DNA of 10,379 nt. It comes from Chlamydiota bacterium (GTDB lineage Bacteria; Chlamydiota; Chlamydiia; Chlamydiales; JAJFMI01). Positions within the stretch are counted from its first letter, which is position 1. Each line of letters begins with the position of its first letter. The notes beneath the pieces are model-generated. The model had not been told where the DNA came from. It saw only the letters and a list, made by a program, of their open reading frames with translations, and ran no database searches. The position numbers and the translations under genes are program-made. The stretch spans positions 1-10,379 of the forward strand of contig JAJFMI010000011.1 in assembly GCA_021772235.1 (NCBI GenBank). The letters are read 5' to 3'. Below are positions 1-6,858 of the stretch, in pieces.

Positions 1-321
1 ATTAGTAAATCGATCTAAAAAGTCCCACATTCTGTTTCCACGCAATGTAAGTTTAAAGCCAACTACTTGGCCCTCTCGCAATTTAAAGTTTGCGACAGAC
101 TTTTTAGCAAATTTCTTTACTGGGATTTGACCTGCAAGAAGAGCAAGCTCCTTTTCAATCTGCTGCATTGCATTCTTATCTTTTGATGCTTCTGCAACTC
201 CCATACTAATAACAATTTTCCTAAGCTTTGGAACAAGCATTGGATTCTTGTAAGCAAACTTCTCTTGGAGTTTGCCCTTTGTCTCTTCTTTGTATCTTTT
301 CTTTAGTCGTGGCTCTGCCAT
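1..321 (-). CDS. rplE: 50S ribosomal protein L5 (3' end outside window)
   Basis: L5 binds 5S rRNA in the central protuberance of the large subunit and contacts the P-site tRNA. I translated the frame from the ATG at 321-319 to base 1: 107 codons, open throughout, so about 60% of a usual ~180-residue L5 is present. The start [13 protein letters not shown], the segment [16 protein letters not shown], and the later [12 protein letters not shown] and [14 protein letters not shown] stretches are typical of L5. The start lies two bases after the rplX stop, and an AGGGAAG Shine-Dalgarno-like stretch lies inside the last rplX codons, so translation is probably coupled. The gene follows rplX as in the usual spc order. 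It is cut by the window edge, not visibly broken. Confidence 0.96.
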   Translation of the reverse strand, partial: MAEPRLKKRYKEETKGKLQEKFAYKNPMLVPKLRKIVISMGVAEASKDKNAMQQIEKELALLAGQIPVKKFAKKSVANFKLREGQVVGFKLTLRGNRMWDFLDRFTN

Positions 322-323
322 GA

Positions 324-650
324 TTACTTCCCTACGGTGCGGATTACGACCTCTTTACTACCATCTAGGTAGTAGAGATCCTTCACACCATTTTCTTTCA
401 GTTTAACTTTTACTCGTACAGGTCTGTCTTCTTTGCTGCAAAGAGCTACATTAGAAATGTGAATCGGACGTTCAATCTCAATGATTTCACCACCAGATTT
501 TTGATCACTTTTCTTCATGTGCTTTTTACGAACGTTAACGCCCTGGACTACAATTCGGTCTTTGTTGCGCGCTAGTACTTTGCCAATACGGCCTTTATCA
601 TTTCCTGAGCGTACAAATACTTTGTCATCCCGTTTAATCCACTTACTCAT
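324..650 (-). CDS. rplX: 50S ribosomal protein L24
   Basis: L24 is an assembly initiator of the large subunit that binds the 5' domain of 23S rRNA, near the exit tunnel. The 108-residue product has the normal length. It opens with a KOW motif at about residues 6-33 ([19 protein letters not shown]), followed by the characteristic [12 protein letters not shown] and the IHISNVAL strand. The ATG at 650-648 has a strong GGAGGT ribosome binding site eight bases upstream, inside the end of the gene before it. One base separates it from the rplN stop and two bases from the rplE start. Ribosomal protein of the spc-type segment; no anomaly seen. Confidence 0.97.
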   Translation of the reverse strand: MSKWIKRDDKVFVRSGNDKGRIGKVLARNKDRIVVQGVNVRKKHMKKSDQKSGGEIIEIERPIHISNVALCSKEDRPVRVKVKLKENGVKDLYYLDGSKEVVIRTVGK

Positions 651-651
651 T

Positions 652-1020
652 TTAGATGACCTCCGGTGCTAAAGAACCAATTTTAACAAACCCTTTTTCG
701 CGAACTTCGCGAGCAACAGGTCCAAAAATACGTGTTCCTTTTGGGTTTTGTTTTTCATCAATAATCACGCAGCTATTATCGAAAAATATGAGTGTAGAAC
801 CATCTTTTCTGCGGATTCTTGAACGGGTTCTTACAATTACAGCTTTAACTACATCACCCTTTTTCACACTCGCTTTCGGGTTAGATTTTTTTACTGAGCA
901 AACTATAATATCGCCTACGTAAGCATAACGTCGCTTCGATCCACCCAGGACGCGAATACAACTAACTTCAACAGCACCTGTGTTATCGGCTACCTCTAAA
1001 TGAGACTCTTCATGTATCAT
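652..1020 (-). CDS. rplN: 50S ribosomal protein L14
   Basis: L14 is a beta-barrel protein of the large subunit that binds 23S rRNA and takes part in intersubunit bridges with 16S rRNA. The 122 residues match the family length exactly. Diagnostic stretches are [21 protein letters not shown] near the N-terminus (abridged family motif), then [15 protein letters not shown] at about residues 53-67 and [17 protein letters not shown] near residues 95-112, with a C-terminus SLAPEVI. The ATG at 1020-1018 overlaps the rpsQ stop by four bases (ATGA) and has GAGGTGG just upstream. In E. coli L14 begins the separate spc operon; here it is directly coupled to rpsQ, so no spc promoter lies between them. Confidence 0.98.
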   Translation of the reverse strand: MIHEESHLEVADNTGAVEVSCIRVLGGSKRRYAYVGDIIVCSVKKSNPKASVKKGDVVKAVIVRTRSRIRRKDGSTLIFFDNSCVIIDEKQNPKGTRIFGPVAREVREKGFVKIGSLAPEVI

Positions 1021-1265
1021 GCTACCACCTCAGTCACGCGCCATTTTTTTAGTTTGGATAGAGGACGTGTTTCCATAATTTTCACAGTAGTGCCAATTTT
1101 CACGTCAGAGATTTCACAGTGCGCATAATACTTCTTGTGAAAAACAACAATTTTTCCGTATTGGGGGTGAGGTCTTTTACGTCCCACTTTTACAACGACT
1201 GTCTTATCCATTTTATCGGATACGACTATGCCAACTCTCTCTTTGCGTTGTGACCGATCTTTCAT
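1017..1265 (-). CDS. rpsQ: 30S ribosomal protein S17
   Basis: S17 is a primary 16S rRNA binding protein of the small-subunit body, with an OB fold. The product has 82 residues, the normal length. It shows the signature [21 protein letters not shown] at about residues 7-27 (typical of the family), then [21 protein letters not shown] and a [16 protein letters not shown] tail. The ATG at 1265-1263 shares four bases with the rpmC stop and follows an AAGGAG ribosome binding site at good spacing. The stop overlaps the rplN start in the same way. The order rpmC-rpsQ-rplN is the standard bacterial one. Confidence 0.97.
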   Translation of the reverse strand: MKDRSQRKERVGIVVSDKMDKTVVVKVGRKRPHPQYGKIVVFHKKYYAHCEISDVKIGTTVKIMETRPLSKLKKWRVTEVVA

Positions 1266-1471
1266 GAGTTGCTCCTTGGTGCCTGCTTCTGCTTAATAGC
1301 CGTTAAGACTCGTGCACGAGCGCGGCGTTTCTCACCAACTAAGTGAGGTTTTTCTAATTTTTTCTCCTCCGCAAGTTCTGTGCGGAGCTTAAATAAATCT
1401 CGGGATAGATCGGAAGCAGCTTGCTGCAACTCTTCTATGGATTGTGTTAATAATTCTTCCATTTTCTGCAT
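1262..1471 (-). CDS. rpmC: 50S ribosomal protein L29
   Basis: L29 is a small all-helical protein near the peptide exit tunnel, adjacent to L23, where trigger factor and other nascent-chain factors dock. The 69-residue product is two charged helices: [24 protein letters not shown] (family motif, residues about 11-34) and a basic second helix [17 protein letters not shown]. It is weakly conserved as usual for L29; position between rplP and rpsQ makes the call firm. An AGGTG sequence sits about six bases before the ATG at 1471, overlapping the rplP stop region, and favours this start over the in-frame ATG at codon 4. The stop overlaps the rpsQ start by four bases. Confidence 0.93.
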   Translation of the reverse strand: MQKMEELLTQSIEELQQAASDLSRDLFKLRTELAEEKKLEKPHLVGEKRRARARVLTAIKQKQAPRSNS

Positions 1472-1474
1472 CTT

Positions 1475-1894
1475 TTACACCTGCTCCAATCGAGTTACAA
1501 ATCTCGTTTTTAACGGTAGTTTCGCTGCAGCTTTCACTAAAGCTTGCTGTGCGTCTTCCTTTGTAATATCTCCCCCAACTTCGAAGAGAATACGTCCCGG
1601 TTTAATTTGAGCTACCCAGTGATCAGGTGCGCCTTTTCCTTTACCCATACGTGTTTCCGCAGGTTTCTTTGAAACCGGCTTATCTGGAAAAATGCGAATC
1701 CATACTTTACCTTTTCTTCCGAAATGGCGATTGATGGCTACACGGCAAGCTTCAATTTGCTGGGCAGTAATACGACCTCTTTCAATTGACTGCATTCCAA
1801 AGTCGCCAAAATCAACAAACTGTGCGCCTTTAGAAATGCCTCTTAGGGAACCTTTCTGAACTTTTCTATATTTAACTTTGTTCGGAGTTTTCAT
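1475..1894 (-). CDS. rplP: 50S ribosomal protein L16
   Basis: L16 is a late-assembling large-subunit protein near the A site that helps position aminoacyl-tRNA. The 139 residues fit the family. Visible landmarks are the basic N-terminus [14 protein letters not shown], a [20 protein letters not shown] segment (residues about 29-48), the [20 protein letters not shown] stretch (67-86), and the [16 protein letters not shown] strand that follows. The ATG at 1894 overlaps the rpsC stop by four bases. A GGGGAGG ribosome binding site lies ten bases upstream, inside the rpsC C-terminal codons. The next gene, rpmC, starts three bases after the stop. Confidence 0.98.
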   Translation of the reverse strand: MKTPNKVKYRKVQKGSLRGISKGAQFVDFGDFGMQSIERGRITAQQIEACRVAINRHFGRKGKVWIRIFPDKPVSKKPAETRMGKGKGAPDHWVAQIKPGRILFEVGGDITKEDAQQALVKAAAKLPLKTRFVTRLEQV

Positions 1895-2523
1895 TTTTTG
1901 ACTTCCTCCCCATTGTTAATCCAGACTTTTACACCAATAGCGCCGTAAGTCGTTTCAGCACGAGCTGTACCGTAATCAATATCAGCACGAATTGTGTGAA
2001 GAGGTATACGTTTTTCTTTGTACCATTCAGTACGTGCAATTTCAGCACCTCCAATACGGCCGGAAACTTGAACGCGGATACCTTCGGCACCTGCATCAAT
2101 TGCTTGCTGCAATGCTTTTTTCAGTGCACGTCTAAAGGAAGCTCTACGCTTTAATTGGAAGGCGATATTCTCTGCCACCAATTTAGCATTTCGATCTGGT
2201 CTTTTTACTTCTTGCACTTCGATCCAGACATCTTTGCCTGTCAATTTTGCTAAATCTTTCTTCAAAAGATCGATCTCCGCACCCTTCTTACCGATAACTA
2301 GACCGGGACGGGCAGAAAAAATTGTGACCTCTACTTTACCACTCATGCGGCGAATCAAAAACTTTGATGCTGCTTGGCATGAGGATCTTTTGCGCAAATA
2401 ACGACGGATATTCTCATCTTCTCCGATAAGATCGCCGTATTCATTTTTTGTTGCAAACCAGAAAGAGCTAAATCCTTTTTTCTCTTTGAGTCTAAATGCA
2501 ATTGGATGTGTTTTTTGTCCCAT
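1891..2523 (-). CDS. rpsC: 30S ribosomal protein S3
   Basis: S3 sits in the small-subunit head at the mRNA entry tunnel and contributes to the ribosomal mRNA helicase activity. The 210-residue product starts with the invariant [12 protein letters not shown]. It has a KH RNA-binding domain at about residues 38-106 with its GxxG loop in VIGKKGAEI (76-84). The C-terminal domain contains [12 protein letters not shown] and [17 protein letters not shown], ending in [20 protein letters not shown]. It lacks the longer C-terminal tail of some bacterial S3 proteins; the ending shortly after the last strand is normal for shorter family members. It starts eight bases after the rplV stop, with AGGAG in the rplV end, and overlaps rplP by four bases. 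Confidence 0.98.
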   Translation of the reverse strand: MGQKTHPIAFRLKEKKGFSSFWFATKNEYGDLIGEDENIRRYLRKRSSCQAASKFLIRRMSGKVEVTIFSARPGLVIGKKGAEIDLLKKDLAKLTGKDVWIEVQEVKRPDRNAKLVAENIAFQLKRRASFRRALKKALQQAIDAGAEGIRVQVSGRIGGAEIARTEWYKEKRIPLHTIRADIDYGTARAETTYGAIGVKVWINNGEEVKK

Positions 2524-2531
2524 TCTCTTCT

Positions 2532-2870
2532 CTACTCCTTCGGTCCTACGACAACAGTGAAGTGGCTTGTTCTTTTATTAATTGGGGTGCGACCACCGCG
2601 GCATTTTGATTTTGCACGTTTCATTGTGGGGCCACAGTCAATACGTACTTCACGTACAACCAATTCCTCACGATTTATCTCAAAACGCGTTTCCGCGTTG
2701 GCAATAGCGCTGTTTAAAGTTTTCATCAGGAGAATACTGGCTTTAGAGCCTGCAAACTGCAACTGATTTTTTGCCTCTACAACGGCTTTGCAACGAATAA
2801 GTCCTGCTGCAAGGCGTGCTTTTCGCGGAGAAATTCTCACATATTTTGTTTTTGCTAACGCTTCTTTCAT
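2532..2870 (-). CDS. rplV: 50S ribosomal protein L22
   Basis: L22 binds 23S rRNA and sends an extended beta-hairpin into the exit tunnel, where with L4 it forms the constriction contacted by nascent chains and macrolides. The 112-residue product has the KYVRISPRKARLAAGLIR start, a central NAETRFEINREELVVREV helix-strand region, and the tunnel hairpin at about residues 82-101 (MKRAKSKCRGGRTPINKR). It then ends HFTVVVGPKE. The loop is of normal length. The start lies eleven bases after the rpsS stop with an AGGA motif upstream; the TAG stop lies eight bases before rpsC. Confidence 0.97.
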   Translation of the reverse strand: MKEALAKTKYVRISPRKARLAAGLIRCKAVVEAKNQLQFAGSKASILLMKTLNSAIANAETRFEINREELVVREVRIDCGPTMKRAKSKCRGGRTPINKRTSHFTVVVGPKE

Positions 2871-2881
2871 CGAGTCTTATC

Positions 2882-3136
2882 CTACTTTTTCTGCGTGTGG
2901 CCTCTGTAAAGCCTAGTTGGAGAAAACTCTCCCAACTTATGCCCTACCATGTTTTCTGACACGTAGACTGTAATAAATTTACGTCCATTGTGGACTTCAA
3001 ATGTTTTCCCTACCATTTCCGGTAGGATCATGGATCTTCTTGACCATGTGCGAATCGGTCTATCACCATGTTTCTTTAATTTTTCTAGAAGATGGTCGTC
3101 TACAAATGGACCTTTTCTAAGTGATCTTCTTCCCAT
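2882..3136 (-). CDS. rpsS: 30S ribosomal protein S19
   Basis: S19 lies in the head of the small subunit, pairs with S13, and takes part in bridges to the large subunit. The 84-residue protein is slightly short but complete. It has the signature [20 protein letters not shown] at the N-terminus, then [24 protein letters not shown] (family region, residues 28-51) and the near-invariant [12 protein letters not shown] at about 64-75. The start lies two bases after the rplB stop and has an AGGAA site at moderate spacing. It sits between rplB and rplV as in the standard order. Confidence 0.97.
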   Translation of the reverse strand: MGRRSLRKGPFVDDHLLEKLKKHGDRPIRTWSRRSMILPEMVGKTFEVHNGRKFITVYVSENMVGHKLGEFSPTRLYRGHTQKK

Positions 3137-3138
3137 AA

Positions 3139-3981
3139 TTATTTCTTCCTACGATCTTTGACGATCCACTTCTTCGTTTTCTTCTTACGTCTTGTCTTCA
3201 TTCCCTTGGTCTGTTTTGCCCAAGGCGTTTGAGGAATATAACTGTTTTGACGTCCTTCACCACCACCGTGTGGGTGATCTACAGGGTTCATGGCAGTACC
3301 ACGAACGGTTGGACGAATTCCTTTCCAGCGATTACGTCCCGCTTTTCCTTCAATTCGAAGAGCATGCTCTGCGTTTGAAAGAGAGCCAAAAGTTGCGCGG
3401 CACTTCTCATTAATGAGACGCGTTTCGCCAGATGGCATTTTAAGTGTTACGTATCCACCACTCTTCGCAAGAAATTGCGCTGAGAGACCTGCCGAGCGGA
3501 CGAGTTTTCCCCCGCCTCCTGGACGCATCTCAATGTTGTGAATAACGGAACCAACTGGCATGTCACGAATTTCCATTGCGCAGCCAGGCTTGAATTTTGC
3601 TTCCTTACCAGACTGGATAATTTGTCCTACTTTGACTCCTTGAGGAGCTAAAATGTAACGTTTTTCTCCGTCCATGTAATTTAACAGAGCAATGTGGCAC
3701 GAACGGTTAGGATCATATTCTATTGAAGCAACTTTCGCTTCGACACCATCTTTATCTCTTTTGAAGTCGATAATACGGTAATGCTGCTTATGACCCCCAC
3801 CTTTATGACGACAAGTGATGTGTCCATGGTGGTTGCGCCCGTTTCCACGAGTTTTTTTCAAAAGAAGAGACTTGGTTGGTTTTACCGTTTTGCGGGTTTT
3901 CCCAACACGGGTTAGCTCTTCATTACTCGGCAGTACAAGTTTACGTTGTCCTGGAGTTGTTGGTTTAAATTTCTTAACCAT
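3139..3981 (-). CDS. rplB: 50S ribosomal protein L2
   Basis: L2 is one of the most conserved large-subunit proteins, required for subunit association and peptidyl transferase assembly. The 280 residues are the usual length. The N-terminal region contains [18 protein letters not shown] (48-65) and [10 protein letters not shown]. The C-terminal part has the hallmark [14 protein letters not shown] at 231-244; His236 aligns with E. coli His229, a residue tied to peptidyl transferase function. The tail is very basic ([19 protein letters not shown]), suited to rRNA contact. A strong GGAGG...AAGGA purine tract lies before the ATG, inside the end of rplW. Two bases separate it from rplW and two from rpsS. 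Confidence 0.99.
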   Translation of the reverse strand: MVKKFKPTTPGQRKLVLPSNEELTRVGKTRKTVKPTKSLLLKKTRGNGRNHHGHITCRHKGGGHKQHYRIIDFKRDKDGVEAKVASIEYDPNRSCHIALLNYMDGEKRYILAPQGVKVGQIIQSGKEAKFKPGCAMEIRDMPVGSVIHNIEMRPGGGGKLVRSAGLSAQFLAKSGGYVTLKMPSGETRLINEKCRATFGSLSNAEHALRIEGKAGRNRWKGIRPTVRGTAMNPVDHPHGGGEGRQNSYIPQTPWAKQTKGMKTRRKKKTKKWIVKDRRKK

Positions 3982-3983
3982 TG

Positions 3984-4322
3984 TTAGTTCCTTCCTCCAA
4001 TGCGATCTCCCGCCCTCAGAGTGACAATAGCTTTTTTCTTTCTAATTGTTTTTCCAGCTCTACCACGAACACGTCTTGGTTTCGGCTTTAGAAGAATCGT
4101 ATTAACGTCTGTGACTTTTACACCCTCTTCGCGGTAGATCTCTTCTACAGCTTTTCGGATCTCTTGTTTATTTGCATTCACATCAACAAGGAAAACAACC
4201 TTCGCCTGGTCACAACGTCTTGAGGAAGGATTTGCTTCTGAATTAACAAGACCTTCTAAGACTGTTGATTTTTCTGTGATGTAACGCGATTTAATGATTT
4301 GGCATGCGTCTTTATTGCTCAT
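3984..4322 (-). CDS. rplW: 50S ribosomal protein L23
   Basis: L23 lies at the exit tunnel opening and is a docking site for trigger factor and SRP. The 112-residue product has the N-terminal [13 protein letters not shown] motif (residues about 13-25), a [20 protein letters not shown] strand-helix (41-60), and the basic loop [20 protein letters not shown] that binds 23S rRNA. A stretch [13 protein letters not shown] in place of a shorter linker before the strand is a small lineage difference. The start overlaps the rplD stop by four bases, and a perfect AGGAGG sits six bases upstream within the last rplD codons, so expression is translationally coupled. Confidence 0.97.
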   Translation of the reverse strand: MSNKDACQIIKSRYITEKSTVLEGLVNSEANPSSRRCDQAKVVFLVDVNANKQEIRKAVEEIYREEGVKVTDVNTILLKPKPRRVRGRAGKTIRKKKAIVTLRAGDRIGGRN

Positions 4323-4957
4323 TTATTGCCTCCTAATACACGCAGCAATCCTTCTAGAGCAGACTCTGTTACCACAATCTCTTGCGCCAAGGCTAGGTCA
4401 TAGCCATTTAACGCCTCAACTGGTGTAAACTCTGTTCTTGGAATGTTGCGGATGCTAATGGGAAACTCTTTCTTTTCTGTTCCTGTTAGGAAAAGAGAGC
4501 GTTTGCCATGAATTTGCAACGCTTGCATAAAACTTACCATCGGTTTAGTTTTAGGTTTTTCCATTTCAGGAGCAACAAGAAGGTGAACTTTTCCCTCTTT
4601 AATTTTTTCTGCAAGAAGAGCGTGAATTACCGCTTTTTTCTCCTTACGATTAACTTTGAAGTTCAGCTCGCTCTTTGGTTTTGGGCCATGAACGATTCCT
4701 CCTCCACGAAACTGAGGTGATGACAAGCTTCCTTGACGTGCATTACCAGTTCCTTTTTGCGGACGTGGCTTCATATTCGAATGGTTGACCTGCGCCTTAC
4801 CTTTCGTATTTGCTGACCACTGCCTTGTGTTGTTGCGCAATGCAACAAGATAGTTTTTGATCGTTTGTGAAGAAAGTGTTACTTCAAGAAGATCGTCTTT
4901 TACTTCAATCTCCCCTAGCTCCTTTCCTGATATATCGTGTTTCTTTAACTTAGCCAT
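4319..4957 (-). CDS. rplD: 50S ribosomal protein L4
   Basis: L4 binds 23S rRNA and inserts a long loop into the exit tunnel; in E. coli it also represses its own operon through the mRNA leader. The 212-residue product has the conserved loop RPQKGTGNARQGSLSSPQFR at residues 65-84, with GGGIVHGPKP directly after, and NFKVNRKEKKAVIHALLAEK at 99-118. The C-terminus keeps the DLALAQEIVVTESALEGLLR helix region. The ATG overlaps the end of rplC by eight bases and has AAGAGG just upstream. Whether this L4 regulates the 5' leader described at 5619-6011 cannot be told from sequence. Confidence 0.97.
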   Translation of the reverse strand: MAKLKKHDISGKELGEIEVKDDLLEVTLSSQTIKNYLVALRNNTRQWSANTKGKAQVNHSNMKPRPQKGTGNARQGSLSSPQFRGGGIVHGPKPKSELNFKVNRKEKKAVIHALLAEKIKEGKVHLLVAPEMEKPKTKPMVSFMQALQIHGKRSLFLTGTEKKEFPISIRNIPRTEFTPVEALNGYDLALAQEIVVTESALEGLLRVLGGNK

Positions 4958-5618
4958 TGTACCTCTTCAGAGCTTTGCGAATGTAGACTTCACCACCTTT
5001 TGCTCCAGGAACAGCTCCCTTCACAATTAACAGACCGCGCTCCTCATCACACTTGACGATTTGCAAACCCTCTACTGTCTTGCGATCTGATCCCATATGG
5101 CCTGGCATCTTCTTACGCTTAAACGTACGACCAGGATAGGAACACATTCCTGTAGAGCCCATTTCGCGATGATTACCGGATCCGTGAGAGGCGCGGCCCC
5201 CTTTAAATCCGTGGCGCTTCATTACTCCCTGAAAACCTTTACCCTTAGAGATACCCACAACATCAACATGCGTTACCTCAGAGAAAAGACCCACAGTTAG
5301 CTCTTGCCCTACTTCATATTGCGAAGGATCCTCTACATGAAACTCTTTTAAACTTTTTCTCGGCTCTTGCTTTGCTGCGGCATAATGCCCAACAACCGGC
5401 TTTGCCGTGTTCTTTTTTTGAGATTTACTTAACGAAAACGCGCCAATCTGTACAGCATCGTATCCATCGCTAGACTTCTCTTTCTTTTGGATTACTACAT
5501 TGGGTTCAACGCGGATGACAGTGCAAGGGATAAGACCACCGGTCTCATCGAACATTTTTGTCATACCTACCTTGCGGCCCAACAACTTAAAACTTTTTCT
5601 ACCTTTAATGAAGGTCAT
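4950..5618 (-). CDS. rplC: 50S ribosomal protein L3 (first gene of the ribosomal protein operon)
   Basis: L3 is an early-assembly protein whose long extension reaches towards the peptidyl transferase centre. The 222-residue product has LLGRKVGMTKMFDETGGLIP at residues 12-31 and CTVIRVEPNVV next. The central ISKGKGFQGVMKRHGFKGG (123-141) is followed by SHGSGNHREMGSTGM and PGHMGSDRKTVEGLQIVK. The ten residues before LLGRK are an N-terminal extension compared with E. coli; C. trachomatis L3 also begins upstream of this motif. The ATG at 5618-5616 has AGAGG at suitable spacing. No rpsJ precedes it: a 393-base regulatory gap does. It overlaps rplD by eight bases. Confidence 0.97.
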   Translation of the reverse strand: MTFIKGRKSFKLLGRKVGMTKMFDETGGLIPCTVIRVEPNVVIQKKEKSSDGYDAVQIGAFSLSKSQKKNTAKPVVGHYAAAKQEPRKSLKEFHVEDPSQYEVGQELTVGLFSEVTHVDVVGISKGKGFQGVMKRHGFKGGRASHGSGNHREMGSTGMCSYPGRTFKRKKMPGHMGSDRKTVEGLQIVKCDEERGLLIVKGAVPGAKGGEVYIRKALKRYNG

Positions 5619-5639
5619 ATTTGCCTCTATTCGAAAACA

Positions 5640-5656
5640 ACTGCTTTTTTTGCAGT
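5640..5656 (-). repeat. Short inverted repeat in the rplC leader
   Basis: On the minus strand ACTGC and GCAGT can pair around a run of seven A. It ends about 21 bases before the rplC start codon, just before the ribosome binding site. A five-pair stem is weak, so any effect on translation is only a possibility. Confidence 0.35.
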
Positions 5657-5668
5657 CAGCGTTTAATT

Positions 5669-5685
5669 GGCTCTAATGTAGAGCC
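5669..5685 (-). promoter_or_regulatory. Perfect 7-base inverted repeat at the predicted 5' end of the rplC transcript
   Basis: On the minus strand GGCTCTA and TAGAGCC are perfect complements around the loop CAT. No U-run follows, so it is not an intrinsic terminator. It starts about four bases after the transcription start predicted from the promoter at 5695-5723, so it could be a 5'-protective RNA hairpin or an operator overlapping the start site. Confidence 0.5.
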
Positions 5686-5694
5686 TATTGCGAA

Positions 5695-5723
5695 AGCATA
5701 CCAACTTACACAATTTTAGACAA
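5695..5723 (-). promoter_or_regulatory. Candidate proximal promoter of the rplC operon
   Basis: On the minus strand TTGTCT (5723-5718, four of six matches to TTGACA) is followed after exactly 17 bases by TATGCT (5700-5695, four of six matches to TATAAT). This fits a housekeeping sigma70/sigma66 promoter with a predicted start near 5688 and a leader of about 70 bases before rplC. Position in front of a strongly expressed operon supports it; the match itself is moderate. Confidence 0.5.
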
Positions 5724-5730
5724 GCACTCC

Positions 5731-5746
5731 AGGCATTCTTTTGCCT
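5731..5746 (-). repeat. Small hairpin in the intergenic region
   Basis: On the minus strand AGGCA and TGCCT pair around AAAGAA. The hairpin is flanked by two copies of AGTGCTT (5754-5748 and 5728-5722), the second overlapping the candidate -35 box. It could be a protein-binding site upstream of the proximal promoter or part of a longer leader from the distal one. Such short repeats can arise by chance. Confidence 0.3.
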
Positions 5747-5843
5747 TAAGCACTTTCTTTGTGATATTAAAATTTTTATTTCTGAAATATGTACTTGAGC
5801 ATAACGCTAAGCGCTATTGTTCAAATTCATACTTTGCCGTGAG

Positions 5844-5864
5844 AAAGGGCTCGTTACACCCTTT
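5844..5864 (-). promoter_or_regulatory. Inverted repeat just after the distal candidate promoter
   Basis: On the minus strand AAAGGG and CCCTTT pair around a nine-base loop. The repeat begins about four bases after the start predicted from the promoter at 5874-5902, the same arrangement as at the proximal promoter. Only TTTCTC follows, so a role as terminator or attenuator is weak. Confidence 0.4.
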
Positions 5865-5873
5865 GGTACGACC

Positions 5874-5902
5874 ACTATAGCACCTGCTCACTTTCCAGTC
5901 CA
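5874..5902 (-). promoter_or_regulatory. Candidate distal promoter of the rplC operon
   Basis: On the minus strand TGGACT (5902-5897, four of six matches to TTGACA) and TATAGT (5879-5874, five of six matches to TATAAT) are separated by exactly 17 bases. A TG one base before the -10 box gives an extended -10 element. It lies downstream of the terminator at 5941-5971 and points at rplC. Predicted start is near 5867, giving a leader of about 250 bases. This is the better-scoring of the two promoters. Confidence 0.55.
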
Positions 5903-5940
5903 GAAAACTCGTGGATTTTTATTTTGTAACTCCTTGAGGA

Positions 5941-5971
5941 CAAAAAAGAAATGGCCGCCAAGGCGACCATT
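5941..5971 (-). terminator. Intrinsic terminator after the two-gene hypothetical operon
   Basis: On the minus strand a GC-rich stem ATGGTCGCC / GGCGGCCAT closes over a very small loop (CTTG or TT) and is followed by TTCTTTTTTG. The one imperfect pair is G·U in minus-strand RNA but C/A in plus-strand RNA, so the hairpin is made for minus-strand transcripts, and the U-run is on the correct side. It ends about 40 bases after the stop at 6012, insulating the rplC promoters from upstream transcription. Confidence 0.85.
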
Positions 5972-6011
5972 ATTCCTAGCAAGATCATTATGATCCACCA
6001 TTCGTGTGTTT

Positions 6012-6845
6012 TCAATCGGTTAAACCCACAGCTTTTTCGGCATCAGTTTTCACAGGCAAGGGTTTAAATAGTTCTTTAATGTAGGGAAGTACTGCAGCAA
6101 CCACCGCACATGTGCATACTACCCCCTGGACCTGATGCGCTACACTACTCTTCTTATCCATAAAGTGAAATCTGTATGCTGATGCTGTTGCCGCAGCTGC
6201 TCCAAAAAAGTTTGTCGTCGTTTCAAAAACGTCATTGTACTTTGAACCCTCACAATTCAAAAGTTTTATAGCATCCCAGAAAAAAGCAGAGACATACTCC
6301 ACGACCTGAAACGTAGACTTCCACTCTTTCACAGTTTTTAAACTGTCTTGTGAAAATGTCAGACTTGGGGGCATAGTAAAGTAGAGTAAATTACCTGCTG
6401 AATCGCTCACTTTTTGCGCAAGTTTTGAAAGACCAACCGCCCATCCCAGTAGCGAAGGGCTATTATGCGCTACATCCTTTAGCTTAACATCACCTTCTCT
6501 AGCGCCCAATTTTTTAACTTCTTCTCTATTGTCACCAAACAGAAATGCAGTAAATGTTTTATCTTCACTTCTCCATTCTTTATATGATTGACCAAGATTT
6601 ATCGTCTCAACACCACGGTAGTAAACATGGCGCGCTGCTATTCCTGGTGCAAGCAGAGTCTTGCATATAGATGACCAAACTAATGGCGTTTGAAAGTATT
6701 CTTTTTGCTCGGAAAAGAAATGCTGTCCACAAAGAGAGGTTTTTTGAATCAAGTTAAACTCTCTTCCATGAGAGCTTTTTAACCCAAAAATGCCATCCAA
6801 CATTTGAATCGCTTTTGAACTATAGTTTTGCGCTGCAGTAATCAT
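6012..6845 (-). CDS. Hypothetical protein, possible membrane-associated/Inc-like, second gene at the Cap1 locus
   Basis: I do not recognise this 277-residue protein. It has no N-terminal signal peptide and no catalytic motif I can name. The first 200 residues are mixed and fairly polar, with several aromatic residues and cysteines at 40, 61 and 197. The C-terminal part has two apolar stretches, about 212-224 (FFGAAAATASAY) and 239-256 (QGVVCTCAVVAAVLPYI), separated by a polar turn with FMDKKSS, then a charged tail. This resembles, weakly, the bilobed hydrophobic domain of chlamydial inclusion membrane (Inc) proteins. The ATG has AGGAG eight bases upstream. It follows the 220-residue gene by 13 bases and precedes a terminator, so it ends a two-gene unit. 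The position matches C. trachomatis CT529 (Cap1); homology is not established. Confidence 0.85.
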   Translation of the reverse strand: MITAAQNYSSKAIQMLDGIFGLKSSHGREFNLIQKTSLCGQHFFSEQKEYFQTPLVWSSICKTLLAPGIAARHVYYRGVETINLGQSYKEWRSEDKTFTAFLFGDNREEVKKLGAREGDVKLKDVAHNSPSLLGWAVGLSKLAQKVSDSAGNLLYFTMPPSLTFSQDSLKTVKEWKSTFQVVEYVSAFFWDAIKLLNCEGSKYNDVFETTTNFFGAAAATASAYRFHFMDKKSSVAHQVQGVVCTCAVVAAVLPYIKELFKPLPVKTDAEKAVGLTD

Positions 6846-6858
6846 AACTTATCTCCTA

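Larger units (their letters stand above)
5619..6011 (-). other. Intergenic regulatory region upstream of rplC
   Basis: This 393-base gap is the only long non-coding stretch in the window. Reading in the direction of transcription it holds the terminator of the preceding gene pair (5941-5971), a first candidate promoter (5874-5902), an inverted repeat (5844-5864), an A/T-rich block around 5761-5800, a small hairpin (5731-5746), a second candidate promoter (5695-5723), two more inverted repeats (5669-5685 and 5640-5656) and the rplC ribosome binding site. I found no convincing gene on either strand; the ATG-started frames I read in the minus strand are only four to eight codons long. It probably serves as promoter and mRNA leader for the whole ribosomal operon. 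Confidence 0.8.

Noticed and set aside
656..922. Plus-strand open frame of 88 codons opposite rplN
   Set aside because: It is antisense to a clear L14 gene, has no family resemblance and no convincing ribosome binding site; the openness follows from codon use of the real gene.
2506..3541. Several plus-strand open frames of 70-90 codons opposite rplV and rplB
   Set aside because: All are shadows of conserved ribosomal protein genes on the other strand and have no recognisable product.
4950..5618. Shorter L3 start nearer the LLGRKVGMT motif
   Set aside because: The ATG at 5618 has a good AGAGG site, the extension is in frame and basic, and C. trachomatis L3 also has residues before the motif; no better start codon with a ribosome binding site is present.
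5701..5840. Very short minus-strand reading frames of 4 to 8 codons in the rplC leader, considered as leader peptides
   Set aside because: None has a convincing ribosome binding site, and none shows a run of regulatory codons or links to a terminator/antiterminator pair.
5983..5995. Palindrome GATCATTATGATC near the end of the second hypothetical gene
   Set aside because: A five-pair, A/T-rich stem with no U-run; the much stronger hairpin at 5950-5971 explains termination, and chance occurrence is likely.
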